A stretch of DNA of 64,000 nucleotides. It comes from Saprospiraceae bacterium (GTDB lineage Bacteria; Bacteroidota; Bacteroidia; Chitinophagales; Saprospiraceae). The stretch covers positions 1 to 64,000 of the forward strand of contig JADKAS010000014.1 of the NCBI GenBank assembly GCA_016715245.1. Reading direction: 5' to 3'. Positions 16,864 through 25,553 of this stretch are shown piece after piece (position 1 is the first letter of the stretch; each line of letters opens with the position of its first letter). The position numbers and the translations under genes are program-made. The notes below the pieces were generated by a model. That model searched no databases. It saw only the letters and a list, made by a program, of their open reading frames with translations, and was not told where the DNA came from.

Positions 16864-16976
16864 ATAGTCTTTCCTCCATCTTTGATATTCTTTTTTTATG
16901 GTTTTTGAATAGGGCAACTTTACCTATAATAAAATTGGATTTATGCATTATTTATCAAAGTTTATAAGCTTAATTC

Positions 16977-17000
16977 TTATTCAGAAATTTTTCTGAATAA
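16977..17000. promoter_or_regulatory. Perfect palindrome just before the SNF2 helicase gene
   Basis: The arms TTATTCAGAAA and TTTCTGAATAA are perfect 11-base inverted repeats with a two-T centre, ending 12 bases before the helicase ATG. The position suits an operator or an mRNA hairpin over the initiation region. It has no following T tract long enough for a convincing terminator. Confidence 0.45.
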
Positions 17001-17012
17001 AAAACTTCAACC

Positions 17013-20000
17013 ATGTTTTTAAATAACGCTATTCACCAATACATCAAAGAAGCGGGCCTTAACCCTCTTTCCAAAATAGGATCAGAACTTGTCAGGCAGG
17101 GTTTGACAAGCCGGCCGCTGCACCATTCAAAAAGGAAAGTAATTTTGTTAGTGATTCAAGAAAATTATCAACTGGCCATTCATTATAAAAATGCTTTTAA
17201 ACTGGAAGATGTGAACTGTTCCTGCGGCCAAAAAAAACCATGTGAACATATATTCGGAGGACTTTTTTATCTTCTTGAATCAGAAGATGCTGATCTTGTA
17301 GAGACTTTCGAAATTCCGGCTGCTTTTGGTAATGTTTTACTTACCAATGAAGATGGGGCTTATGAAGTACTTCCTACTTTTGCCTTGGACGATTACCGCA
17401 AATTGGAAATTAAGGATTCTGTATCATACACAGAATTTTTAAATGTCTACAAACCTCCTTTTCTTAGGAATTTTACGTCTTTTACCCTTGCGAAAATCGT
17501 CTTAAAAGAAGACAATCATTTGGTGGGAATTTTATCTGAAAAAAATTATTTCCAGGATGATGTAACCGGAAAATTTCATACCGTAGATATTCAGAAAGAT
17601 ATTTCAGGGTTTTCGATAAAATGTAATACCTGTCATGAAAAGAGTTTTTCTGTTTGTATTCATCAATTCGAAGTCTTAAAAAGCCAGGATATTAAATCTA
17701 TATTGCTGTTTGGAAATATGCCGGATTATCAGGAAGAACTGTTGTTATGGTCAAAAAAACTTGATATCCAAATATCCAAATTCAAACATCTGTATGAATT
17801 GGTATTGGATGGACAAGTGACAAATGTTTTGCTGGTCAATCATAATTTTTATACACAAAATCGATTGTCCAAACTTCGTCAGAATATTGAATCTGAATTA
17901 TTTGCTCCAAATGACTCTTCTTTGCTCGAAGACCAGGATGAAACTGACGGAAGCTTTGGAAATGCCATATTATGGAGTTCTGATCATAATGGAGATGTGG
18001 CAAACCTTATCAAAGGAAAAATGGATAAACTGGGTTCCGAGTTTCATTCCAAAATTGAAACGGTTTTATCTCCGGAATATTTGCCTTCGCATGAAAAAAC
18101 ATTATGGTATCAACTTGAAAGATTCATCAGGGAAAGCTCCAAGGAAAATAAAATATTGAAAGATAAATCATGGAATCGGTTTCTTCAGAATAAAGTTGAT
18201 ACTATAAACCAGTTGACACATTATGTTATCACTTCAAAAGTTGATTTTTTACTTATTTCAAAAAGAAATATTAAGAGAATTAATTTTTCTTCACATTTTG
18301 TTGATTTGGTAGTTTCCGTCGAACAAAATGAATCCTTTTATACATCCAGGCTGAAGCTAAAAATAAATGACAAGGAGATAGAACCCAAGGAACATAACAT
18401 TTTATTAATGCCCTATTTTTTAGTGATTCAGAATGACGCCTATATTTTTAAACATCCTGAAATTGGCCGGCTTATTTCAATGCTTGGCTGGGATGAAATA
18501 ATAGTCGATACGGATCATAGTGCACAGTTTACATCTTTCCTTTTTTCATTGTACAACATTGTGGAGGTTCAGTTTCCCAATGAAATTAAACCGGATACAG
18601 TAACTCTGGAAAACCCTCACTGGAAAATAAAAATCCGGGAAAAAGGTAATTATCTGGTATTTACGCCAATGTTGGAATACGGCGAACAATTAGAGGTAAA
18701 GTTGCCGGTGGACAAATGGTTATTTACCAAAAAGAACGATCAAAACATTTATACCATTCCGGAAGAGGACATCGATAAATTTACAAGATTTTTTCTGGAG
18801 CAACATGAACAGTTTGAATACAATTTATTTAATCACGGTTCTTTTTTTCTGCATTACAAAGATTATCTGTATGAAAACTGGTTCCTTCAGTTTTTTGAAA
18901 AGTGTCGCGATTATGGAATAAGTATTTTTGGTCTGGAAGAACTTGAAAATTACAAAATGAACACCTACAAACCCTCGATTAAAATGGGTTTGTCTTCAGG
19001 TATTGACTGGTTTAATGTGGATGTGGATATTTCGTATGGTGACCAGGCTGTGCCGGCTAAAGTCTGGCTCGAGGCTATGAAAAGCAATGAAAAATATATA
19101 CTTCTTGGTGACGGCAGCCTAGGTTTGATTCCGGATGAGTGGTTTCATTCCTTAAAAAGACTTTCTCTTGTAGCTTACGAAGAAAAGGGTGTAATCAAAC
19201 TCAATAAATTCCATTTTAACATTGTAGAATCTCTTTTTGATGATGTAAACGATGATGAATTACATAAGGCTATAAAAAGAAAAATAACCATTTTGAGCGA
19301 GTATGATTTTGAAAAAAAACATGAACTTCCGCCTCAAAATAAAGCAGAATTGAGAGATTATCAAAAACTGGGTTTTCAATGGCTGAAGTCTTTATCAGAA
19401 CTTGGGTTTGGTGGGTGTCTGGCGGATGATATGGGACTGGGTAAAACCTTGCAGGTACTCACTTTACTTTCAGACCAGAAGATTTTAGGTAAAATAAGCA
19501 GTCTTATTGTGGTTCCAAGAAGTTTGTTATTCAATTGGGCCAATGAGATCAACAAATTTTGCCCTGAGTTGTCGTATATCCATTATCACGGAACAGAAAG
19601 AAAGTTGTTACGCCCTTCTCTTCTCCATTACGATATAGTTATTACTACTTACGACACATGTACCAATGATATTGAATTTTTAAAAGATTTAAAATTCAAT
19701 TATATAATACTTGATGAATCACAGGCTATTAAAAATCCGGAATCCAAGCGTTACAAAGCCATGAGGCTTCTTCAATCTCACAATAAAATTGTCATAACCG
19801 GTACACCAATAGAAAATAATACATTTGATTTATACGCGCAATTCAGTTTTGTAAATCCAGGAATTTTTGGAAGTGTTTCGCAGTTTAAAACTAACTTTGC
19901 CATTCCAATAGATAAAGAAAGCGATGGTGACTCAGCTTTTATGCTAAAAAAACTTATACATCCTTTTTTGTTAAGACGAACAAAAGCGCAGGTTGCATCA

Positions 20001-20732
20001 GATTTGCCGGAAAGAAGTGAAAGCCTTTTGTACTGTGAAATGGGAGACACTCAAAGAGCCATGTATGAAGAATTCAGAAGTAAAATTAAATTTGAAATTG
20101 AAGAAGGAGTAAAACAGGTCGGTATCAATAAAATGAGAATTCGTGTCATTGAAGGGTTATTGCGCTTACGGCAAATCTGCAATTCACCACAATTAATTGA
20201 TCAGAATCTGCCCAATCACCTAAGACAATCTGTAAAAATTGAAACCCTGCTTGACATTATTGAAAATGATCTAGGTGATCACCATGCCCTTGTGTATTCC
20301 CAATTTACGTCCATGCTTGCCCTGGTCAGACACGAATTGGACAAAAGAAATATTCCCTATGCATATCTGGACGGAAGTACGAAAGACAGACAAGGGGCCG
20401 TCAGTGATTTTATGGATAAAAAAGAAGTCAGATTATTTTTAATCAGTCTCAAGGCAGGTAGTACAGGGTTGAATCTGGTAAAGGCAGATTATGTCTATAT
20501 TCTCGATCCCTGGTGGAATCCTGCGGTGGAGGCCCAGGCAATTGACAGAACACACAGGATTGGACAGGAGAAAAATGTATTTGCCTATAAGATGATTTGC
20601 AGAGATACTATTGAAGAAAAAATAGTATTGCTGCAGGAGAAGAAAAAACAATTGGCGACGGATTTAATCATAACCGACGAACATGTGTTTAAGTCTTTAA
20701 ATAACGATGACCTGATGTCATTATTTAATTAA
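17013..20732 (+). CDS. SNF2 family DEAD/H-box helicase with SWIM zinc finger
   Basis: A 1239-residue Swi2/Snf2 ATPase. Near the N-terminus is a SWIM-type zinc finger (C69-S-C71 to C77-E-H79), and a second CxxC...CxH cluster (CNTCHEKSFSVCIH) lies near residue 210. The central 600 residues are unassigned beta-rich sequence. The ATPase core holds DMGLGKT (Lys811), DESQ at about 901, TGTPIENN, then the C-terminal helicase lobe with SLKAGSTGLNL and DRTHRIGQ near 1178-1185. Such proteins translocate on double-stranded DNA and remodel protein-DNA complexes or act in repair. The architecture is the common bacterial SWIM-SNF2 type, and I see no partner methylase or nuclease that would suggest a defence system. 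GMPP follows after six bases. Confidence 0.92.
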   Translation: MFLNNAIHQYIKEAGLNPLSKIGSELVRQGLTSRPLHHSKRKVILLVIQENYQLAIHYKNAFKLEDVNCSCGQKKPCEHIFGGLFYLLESEDADLVETFEIPAAFGNVLLTNEDGAYEVLPTFALDDYRKLEIKDSVSYTEFLNVYKPPFLRNFTSFTLAKIVLKEDNHLVGILSEKNYFQDDVTGKFHTVDIQKDISGFSIKCNTCHEKSFSVCIHQFEVLKSQDIKSILLFGNMPDYQEELLLWSKKLDIQISKFKHLYELVLDGQVTNVLLVNHNFYTQNRLSKLRQNIESELFAPNDSSLLEDQDETDGSFGNAILWSSDHNGDVANLIKGKMDKLGSEFHSKIETVLSPEYLPSHEKTLWYQLERFIRESSKENKILKDKSWNRFLQNKVDTINQLTHYVITSKVDFLLISKRNIKRINFSSHFVDLVVSVEQNESFYTSRLKLKINDKEIEPKEHNILLMPYFLVIQNDAYIFKHPEIGRLISMLGWDEIIVDTDHSAQFTSFLFSLYNIVEVQFPNEIKPDTVTLENPHWKIKIREKGNYLVFTPMLEYGEQLEVKLPVDKWLFTKKNDQNIYTIPEEDIDKFTRFFLEQHEQFEYNLFNHGSFFLHYKDYLYENWFLQFFEKCRDYGISIFGLEELENYKMNTYKPSIKMGLSSGIDWFNVDVDISYGDQAVPAKVWLEAMKSNEKYILLGDGSLGLIPDEWFHSLKRLSLVAYEEKGVIKLNKFHFNIVESLFDDVNDDELHKAIKRKITILSEYDFEKKHELPPQNKAELRDYQKLGFQWLKSLSELGFGGCLADDMGLGKTLQVLTLLSDQKILGKISSLIVVPRSLLFNWANEINKFCPELSYIHYHGTERKLLRPSLLHYDIVITTYDTCTNDIEFLKDLKFNYIILDESQAIKNPESKRYKAMRLLQSHNKIVITGTPIENNTFDLYAQFSFVNPGIFGSVSQFKTNFAIPIDKESDGDSAFMLKKLIHPFLLRRTKAQVASDLPERSESLLYCEMGDTQRAMYEEFRSKIKFEIEEGVKQVGINKMRIRVIEGLLRLRQICNSPQLIDQNLPNHLRQSVKIETLLDIIENDLGDHHALVYSQFTSMLALVRHELDKRNIPYAYLDGSTKDRQGAVSDFMDKKEVRLFLISLKAGSTGLNLVKADYVYILDPWWNPAVEAQAIDRTHRIGQEKNVFAYKMICRDTIEEKIVLLQEKKKQLATDLIITDEHVFKSLNNDDLMSLFN

Positions 20733-20738
20733 CTGAAA

Positions 20739-21821
20739 ATGAATCATAACCATTATATTGTAATTATGGCGGGGGGAGTCGGAAGCAGATTCTGGCCTGC
20801 CAGTACAGAAGAAAAACCAAAACAGTTCCTGGACATTTTGGGAATAGGAAAGTCATTGTTGCGCATGACCTTTGAAAGAAGTATCAGACTGGTTCCGGAA
20901 AAAAACATACTGATTTTAACCAATGAAAGGTATAAAGAACTTGTAATATCCCAGTTGCCTGAATTACCTGTTACCAATATACTTTGCGAACCAAGCATGA
21001 ACAATACTGCTCCGAGCATAGCATATGCAGCACTGCGTTTGAAAGCCTTGAACCCGAATAGTGTTTTTGCGGTATTGCCTTCTGATCATGTCATTTTGAA
21101 GGAAGACCTGTATATTCATATAATGAGGCAAAGTTTTGAATTTGCCGAAAAAAATGAAATTCTGGTTACACTAGGAATACAACCGACAAGGCCCGATACC
21201 GGATATGGTTATATTAAATTTAAGCTAAATGAAAACCCGGAAACGAGAGACATCCAACCATTTAAAAAGGTGGCTTCATTCAAGGAAAAACCGGATGAAA
21301 ATACAGCAAAAAAGTATCTTGCGTCTGGAGATTATCTATGGAATGCAGGTATGTTTATATGGAGTCTGAAATCTATCCTTTCGGCATTTGAATTGTATGC
21401 AGAAGATATTCTTAAAGTATTGAATACTGATTCTGAGGTATATGGAACGGTATCAGAACAAGAATTTATCAATAAAGTATATCCTGGTACCAGAATAATT
21501 TCTATAGATTTTGCCATAATGGAAAATGCTGAAAATGTATATACTATTCCTGCTGACATTGGCTGGAGTGATTTGGGTACATGGAACAGTCTGCATGCTT
21601 ATCTTGCTGATGATTCCAACCAGGTTGTTATTGGGCCAAATGTCCATTTAATAGAATGTGATCATATCATAGTGAGGTCTGATAATCCAAAGACCATCGT
21701 CATAAAAGGGCTTCATGATTATATTGTAGTTGATGAAGAAGATGCATTACTGATTTACCCGAAAAGGGATGAACAGGAAATTAAACAAATCGTGTCGTCG
21801 GTATTAACAAATAATAGTTAA
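20739..21821 (+). CDS. manC: Mannose-1-phosphate guanylyltransferase
   Basis: A 360-residue nucleotidyltransferase making GDP-mannose from GTP and mannose 1-phosphate. Motifs: AGGVGSRFWPAS and KPKQFLD (nucleotide binding, about 11-31), EPSMNNTAPSIAYAAL, LPSDH, GIQPTRPDTGYGYI, FKEKPD and NAGMFIWS. There is no C-terminal phosphomannose isomerase domain, so it is the short, monofunctional type. It probably supplies mannose, or GDP-linked derivatives such as fucose, to surface glycans, consistent with the GT4 gene that follows. The gap to the helicase is only six bases. Confidence 0.92.
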   Translation: MNHNHYIVIMAGGVGSRFWPASTEEKPKQFLDILGIGKSLLRMTFERSIRLVPEKNILILTNERYKELVISQLPELPVTNILCEPSMNNTAPSIAYAALRLKALNPNSVFAVLPSDHVILKEDLYIHIMRQSFEFAEKNEILVTLGIQPTRPDTGYGYIKFKLNENPETRDIQPFKKVASFKEKPDENTAKKYLASGDYLWNAGMFIWSLKSILSAFELYAEDILKVLNTDSEVYGTVSEQEFINKVYPGTRIISIDFAIMENAENVYTIPADIGWSDLGTWNSLHAYLADDSNQVVIGPNVHLIECDHIIVRSDNPKTIVIKGLHDYIVVDEEDALLIYPKRDEQEIKQIVSSVLTNNS

Positions 21822-21876
21822 AGCAATATACAATAAAAGCAGTTTGTAAATTCCAAACTAGTTCCACATATTTTTG

Positions 21877-23021
21877 AATAATAGTAAAACCATCTTGTAT
21901 TAAAACCATAGTTCTTGTTGCCAACTCCACCTGGAATATCTACAATTTCAGACTGAATCTTATAGATGTGCTGATAAAAAATGGCTACTCTGTTGTGGTA
22001 ATAGCGCCTGTCGATGAATATATCATCTACAAGGAAGCGTATCCAATGGTTAAACATTTTGGCGTCAGGACTTTGGACAGGGATGGAATGAATCCCGTTA
22101 AAGATTTATTTCTTATTCTTGAATTGTGGAGGAGATATAAAAAGATTAAGCCTGATCTGATTATCCATTTTACCAACAAACCCAATATTTATGGAACTAT
22201 TGCAGCAAAACTTGCTGGTATAAAAAATATGTCTGTAGTAACAGGTTTGGGATATACTTTTATTCATAATGGCTGGATGCAAAAAGTTATAACATCCTTA
22301 TATAAATTTACTGCAAGGTGGATGAACTCTATTATTTTTGAAAATACACGTGATAAAAACTACTTTGTTGCCAATCACCTGGTAGATGCAGATAAAGCCT
22401 TATCGGTAAAAGGGTGTGGAGTTGATACTTCTTATTATAAACCTTCGGAATCTTTGTTTCCCAAAGAAAACAAAACCATATTTACTTTTATCGGCAGGTT
22501 ATTGTATGACAAAAGGAATAAATGAGTTTGTTGAAGCTGCCAAAATATTAAAAGGTAAAAGACAGGATTGTTCATTTTGGATTGTTGGCGAACTAGATCC
22601 TGAAAATCCTGCAACTGTCGACAAAGAAGATCTTTTGAAATGGGTGGAGGATGATATTGTATATTATCATGGTTTTATCAAAGATGTCAGACCACTCATT
22701 CAGCAATCAGATTGTGTTGTACTCCCCTCCTACAGAGAAGGACTTCCCAGGATTATCATTGAAGGTTTGTCAATGGCAAAACCGGTTATTACCACGCTGA
22801 CAGCGGGATGTGAAGAGACTGTTGAAGAAGGAAAAAACGGGTATTTAGTTCCTGTAAAGGATGTACATGCTTTAGTTCAGGCTATGGAAAGATTCCTCAC
22901 ATTGACGGAAGATCAAAAAATACAAATGGGTAATTACGGAAGAATCAAGGCAGAAAGTGAATTTGATTCGATACTCATTGCTGAACAGTATTTACGACTG
23001 ATACAATCAAAAACTACCTGA
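21877..23021 (+). CDS. Glycosyltransferase family 4 protein, frameshifted
   Basis: The N-terminal GT-B domain reads VLVANSTWNIYNFRLNLIDVL and VVVIAPVDEY. The C-terminal domain has FTFIGRLLYDKG and EGLPRIIIEGLSMAKPV, the E-x7-E motif of GT4 enzymes, which transfer sugars with retention. One extra A near 22512-22515 breaks the frame; removing it joins LLYDK to GINEFVEAAKIL. No ATG is present at the expected N-terminus: the frame is open from 21877, after a TGA, and reads through ATT/ATA codons, so the start is unresolved or damaged. Repaired length is about 375 residues. It is probably part of the same glycan pathway as the GMPP gene. Confidence 0.8.
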
Positions 23022-23106
23022 ATAAAATTACATGCAAACGGGGTAACTTTATGATGAAAAATAAAGAAACCTATACTTAGAAATACAAAAAACTATTCAA
23101 TAAAAT

Positions 23107-23144
23107 ATGAATTTTCTGAGTAATTCTTCATTACAGAAATTCAT
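23107..23144. terminator. Hairpin between convergent genes
   Basis: ATGAATTTTCTG and CAGAAATTCAT flank a short loop and pair with one bulge. The hairpin lies between the ends of the plus-strand GT4 gene and the minus-strand peptidase gene, a usual place for a two-way terminator. The T tracts are weak. Confidence 0.4.
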
Positions 23145-23181
23145 AAATAATTGAAAAACGGATATGACCTTTATCCGGATA

Positions 23182-25119
23182 CTACAAAGTTTCCTTTAGC
23201 CATTTAAAAAATTCTCTTTGCCACAAGAGACCATTCTGAGGTTTCATTACCCAGTGATTTTCATCCGGGAGATTGATGAGTCTACTTTTTACTCCTCTTA
23301 TCTGAGCCGCTGAAAATGCTTCCAGACCCTGTGTGACGGGTATTCTGAAGTCTTTTTCTCCATGGAATATCAGGATAGGTGTTTTCCATTTGTCAACTCT
23401 GGTTGCCGGATTAAAGTCGGTGTATGCCCTGCTGTGTTTTTTATCCCAGTAAGGTCCTCCGAAATCATTGTTTACAAAAAATATTTCTTCTGTTGATCCG
23501 TACATACTCTGCGTGTTAAAAACTCCGCAATGTGATATAAAACTATTGAATCTTCCCTCATGGATTCCAGCAAGATAAAAAACGGAATACCCACCGTAAC
23601 TTGCACCAATAGCCCCCCTTCTTTTTTTATCCACAAATGACTCTTTGGACACTGCGTCTATGGCGCTGAGATAATCCTGAATATTCTGTCCTCCCCAGTC
23701 AGTGCTGATCTGTTTATTCCATTCCACTCCGAATCCCGGCATACCTCTGCGATTGGGTGCCACTACAATATATCCCTGGGCAGCCATAAGCTGAAAATTC
23801 CATCTGAAAGAATAAAACTGGCTTAACGCTGATTGAGGGCCACCCTGACAGTACAGTAAGGTCGGGTATTTTTTCTTTGGGTCAAAATCAGGTGGATAGA
23901 TTACCCATACCAACATTTGTTTATTGTCAGTTGTCGTAACATATCTTCGTTCTGTTTTCGATTTTGAAATCAGGTTATACTTTGGCGTATTGACAAAAGT
24001 AATTTGTTTCCATACACCGGTTTTAACATCATAATTGTATAATTCAGGGGCTGTATTCATATCTGTCCGGGCTACAATAAGATTATCTCCGCTTATTCCG
24101 GTAAAAGAAGTAATATCCCAATCTCCTTTGGTAATTTGTTCGACTTTTGAAGCGGGCTTACTACCTGATGGTATTCCAACAGAAAAAATCTGCACTGTTC
24201 CATCAATGGGTGCTGTAAAGTATATTTTATCTCCGACTTCTGACCAAATAAATTGGTTGACGGTGCCATCCCAGCTTTTGGTAAGATTGGTAGTTTTTCC
24301 TCCCACGACAACGACTATATCTTGTTTGTCCGCCTCATTCCCATCTGTTTTCATACTTAGATAACCCAGATTTCCTTGTTTGCTGAACAATGGATGTGTA
24401 TCATAACCTTTGTTGGAAGCGGTAAGATTTTTGTGCTCAGCACTTTCCAAAAAATATTGATAGATATCTGTGTTGGTGCTTTGCATAGCTTCTGTACCTC
24501 TTTTCTTTTTACAGACATATATAATACTTTTACCATCCGGATGCCATATATAATCTTCATCTCCACCAAAGGGTTGCTGTGGACAATGAAAAGGTTCATT
24601 GTTCATAATATCTGTTGTCATATCTGTTCCTTCTGCTGTTGGAGAAAAAAATACATGGTTGTACTTTCCTTCTGTCCACTTATCCCAATGTCTGTGACCG
24701 AGTTCGTTGTACACAAGTACATTTGATTTTTTAAGATCAGGGTACAGATCTGACCCCTTTATTTTATCGACCAAAACTTCTTTATGGTCAAGTTTATATT
24801 TGCCATCAGGAGATATATTTTTTGAAAGAATATAGTTGTCTAATTTGTCAATATCTTTTGGTTGTCCACCTTGCAGCGGTATCATGAAATATCTGGAGGA
24901 GAAAGAATTATCTTCCATTTTGGGTGTTGAAACTTTATAAATAACATTGTTTCCATCTTTAGAAATACCTACTCCTGAGACACGGTCGAGTGACCACAAT
25001 ATTTCGGGGGTAATAGAGACCGTAGCATTTTTTTCACCTGCCTTAAGGGTTTGAGGTTGTTGTTGTCCAAAAAGAAAACCCGTAAATAATGTCATTGAAA
25101 ATAAAAAAATATATTTCAT
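23182..25119 (-). CDS. S9 family peptidase (prolyl oligopeptidase / DPP-type), secreted
   Basis: A 645-residue serine peptidase. ATG 25119 gives a clean signal peptide (MKYIFLFSMTLFTGFLFGQ); GTG 25140 would add seven residues. A beta-propeller with repeated PDGK/SPDGK blades fills the first two thirds. The alpha/beta-hydrolase domain has GASYGGY with the nucleophile Ser near residue 507, HGEKDFRIP with the Asp, and ENHWV with the His, so the triad is complete. The family cleaves short peptides, often after proline, or acts as an acylaminoacyl peptidase in the periplasm. It is convergent with the GT4 gene and divergent from the large secreted protein. Confidence 0.92.
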   Translation of the reverse strand: MKYIFLFSMTLFTGFLFGQQQPQTLKAGEKNATVSITPEILWSLDRVSGVGISKDGNNVIYKVSTPKMEDNSFSSRYFMIPLQGGQPKDIDKLDNYILSKNISPDGKYKLDHKEVLVDKIKGSDLYPDLKKSNVLVYNELGHRHWDKWTEGKYNHVFFSPTAEGTDMTTDIMNNEPFHCPQQPFGGDEDYIWHPDGKSIIYVCKKKRGTEAMQSTNTDIYQYFLESAEHKNLTASNKGYDTHPLFSKQGNLGYLSMKTDGNEADKQDIVVVVGGKTTNLTKSWDGTVNQFIWSEVGDKIYFTAPIDGTVQIFSVGIPSGSKPASKVEQITKGDWDITSFTGISGDNLIVARTDMNTAPELYNYDVKTGVWKQITFVNTPKYNLISKSKTERRYVTTTDNKQMLVWVIYPPDFDPKKKYPTLLYCQGGPQSALSQFYSFRWNFQLMAAQGYIVVAPNRRGMPGFGVEWNKQISTDWGGQNIQDYLSAIDAVSKESFVDKKRRGAIGASYGGYSVFYLAGIHEGRFNSFISHCGVFNTQSMYGSTEEIFFVNNDFGGPYWDKKHSRAYTDFNPATRVDKWKTPILIFHGEKDFRIPVTQGLEAFSAAQIRGVKSRLINLPDENHWVMKPQNGLLWQREFFKWLKETL

Positions 25120-25140
25120 GATGTAAATATTAGAATACAC

Positions 25141-25553
25141 TGTTAAAAATGATTTTATGAAAGTATTTAAAAAAATTATTCATGTAATGATGAATAAATT
25201 TTTTTGCATGGCGAAGTTAAAAAAAATATGAATTGTTTACATAAAAGTATTTTGTTCTAATGAATTAAATGAAATTATTTAATGTTTCGAAGATAGATAA
25301 GGTATTTAATGATTGTAAAAAGCTAAAATTGAATTTTATTAATTAATAAAAAAATAAATATGTAAGTCTTTTCCTAAGAATAAATTACACATAAATAATA
25401 AAAAATATATTGATTTGCAATAAAATATGTATTATAAATTATTATAATATGTAATCTAATTGTAGCTTTGCGTCGGAAAAAGTATGTCTTTTTTCATACC
25501 CAGAGGCAGTAATTAATGATTCGGATTTTTCTCAAAGTAAAAAATTGTTAGTT
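25141..25553. promoter_or_regulatory. AT-rich divergent intergenic region with a likely promoter
   Basis: About 410 bases with no gene. TAGCTTTG at 25463-25470 matches the Bacteroidota -7 element TAnnTTTG and would give a leader of roughly 80 bases for the large secreted protein. I do not see a good TTG -33 element at the right distance. No clear -7 element was found for the minus-strand peptidase. Confidence 0.45.

Noticed and set aside
16833..16967. Small 44-codon frame encoding a hydrophobic peptide
   Set aside because: It overlaps a probable terminator, has no recognisable homology, and such frames are expected by chance in T-rich spacers.
17013..20732. SNF2 helicase as part of an antiphage defence system
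   Set aside because: It has the common SWIM-SNF2 architecture, and no methylase, nuclease or other defence partner lies beside it.
24035..24364. Open frames on the opposite strand of the peptidase gene
   Set aside because: They are antisense to a well-supported S9 peptidase and show no protein-like motifs.
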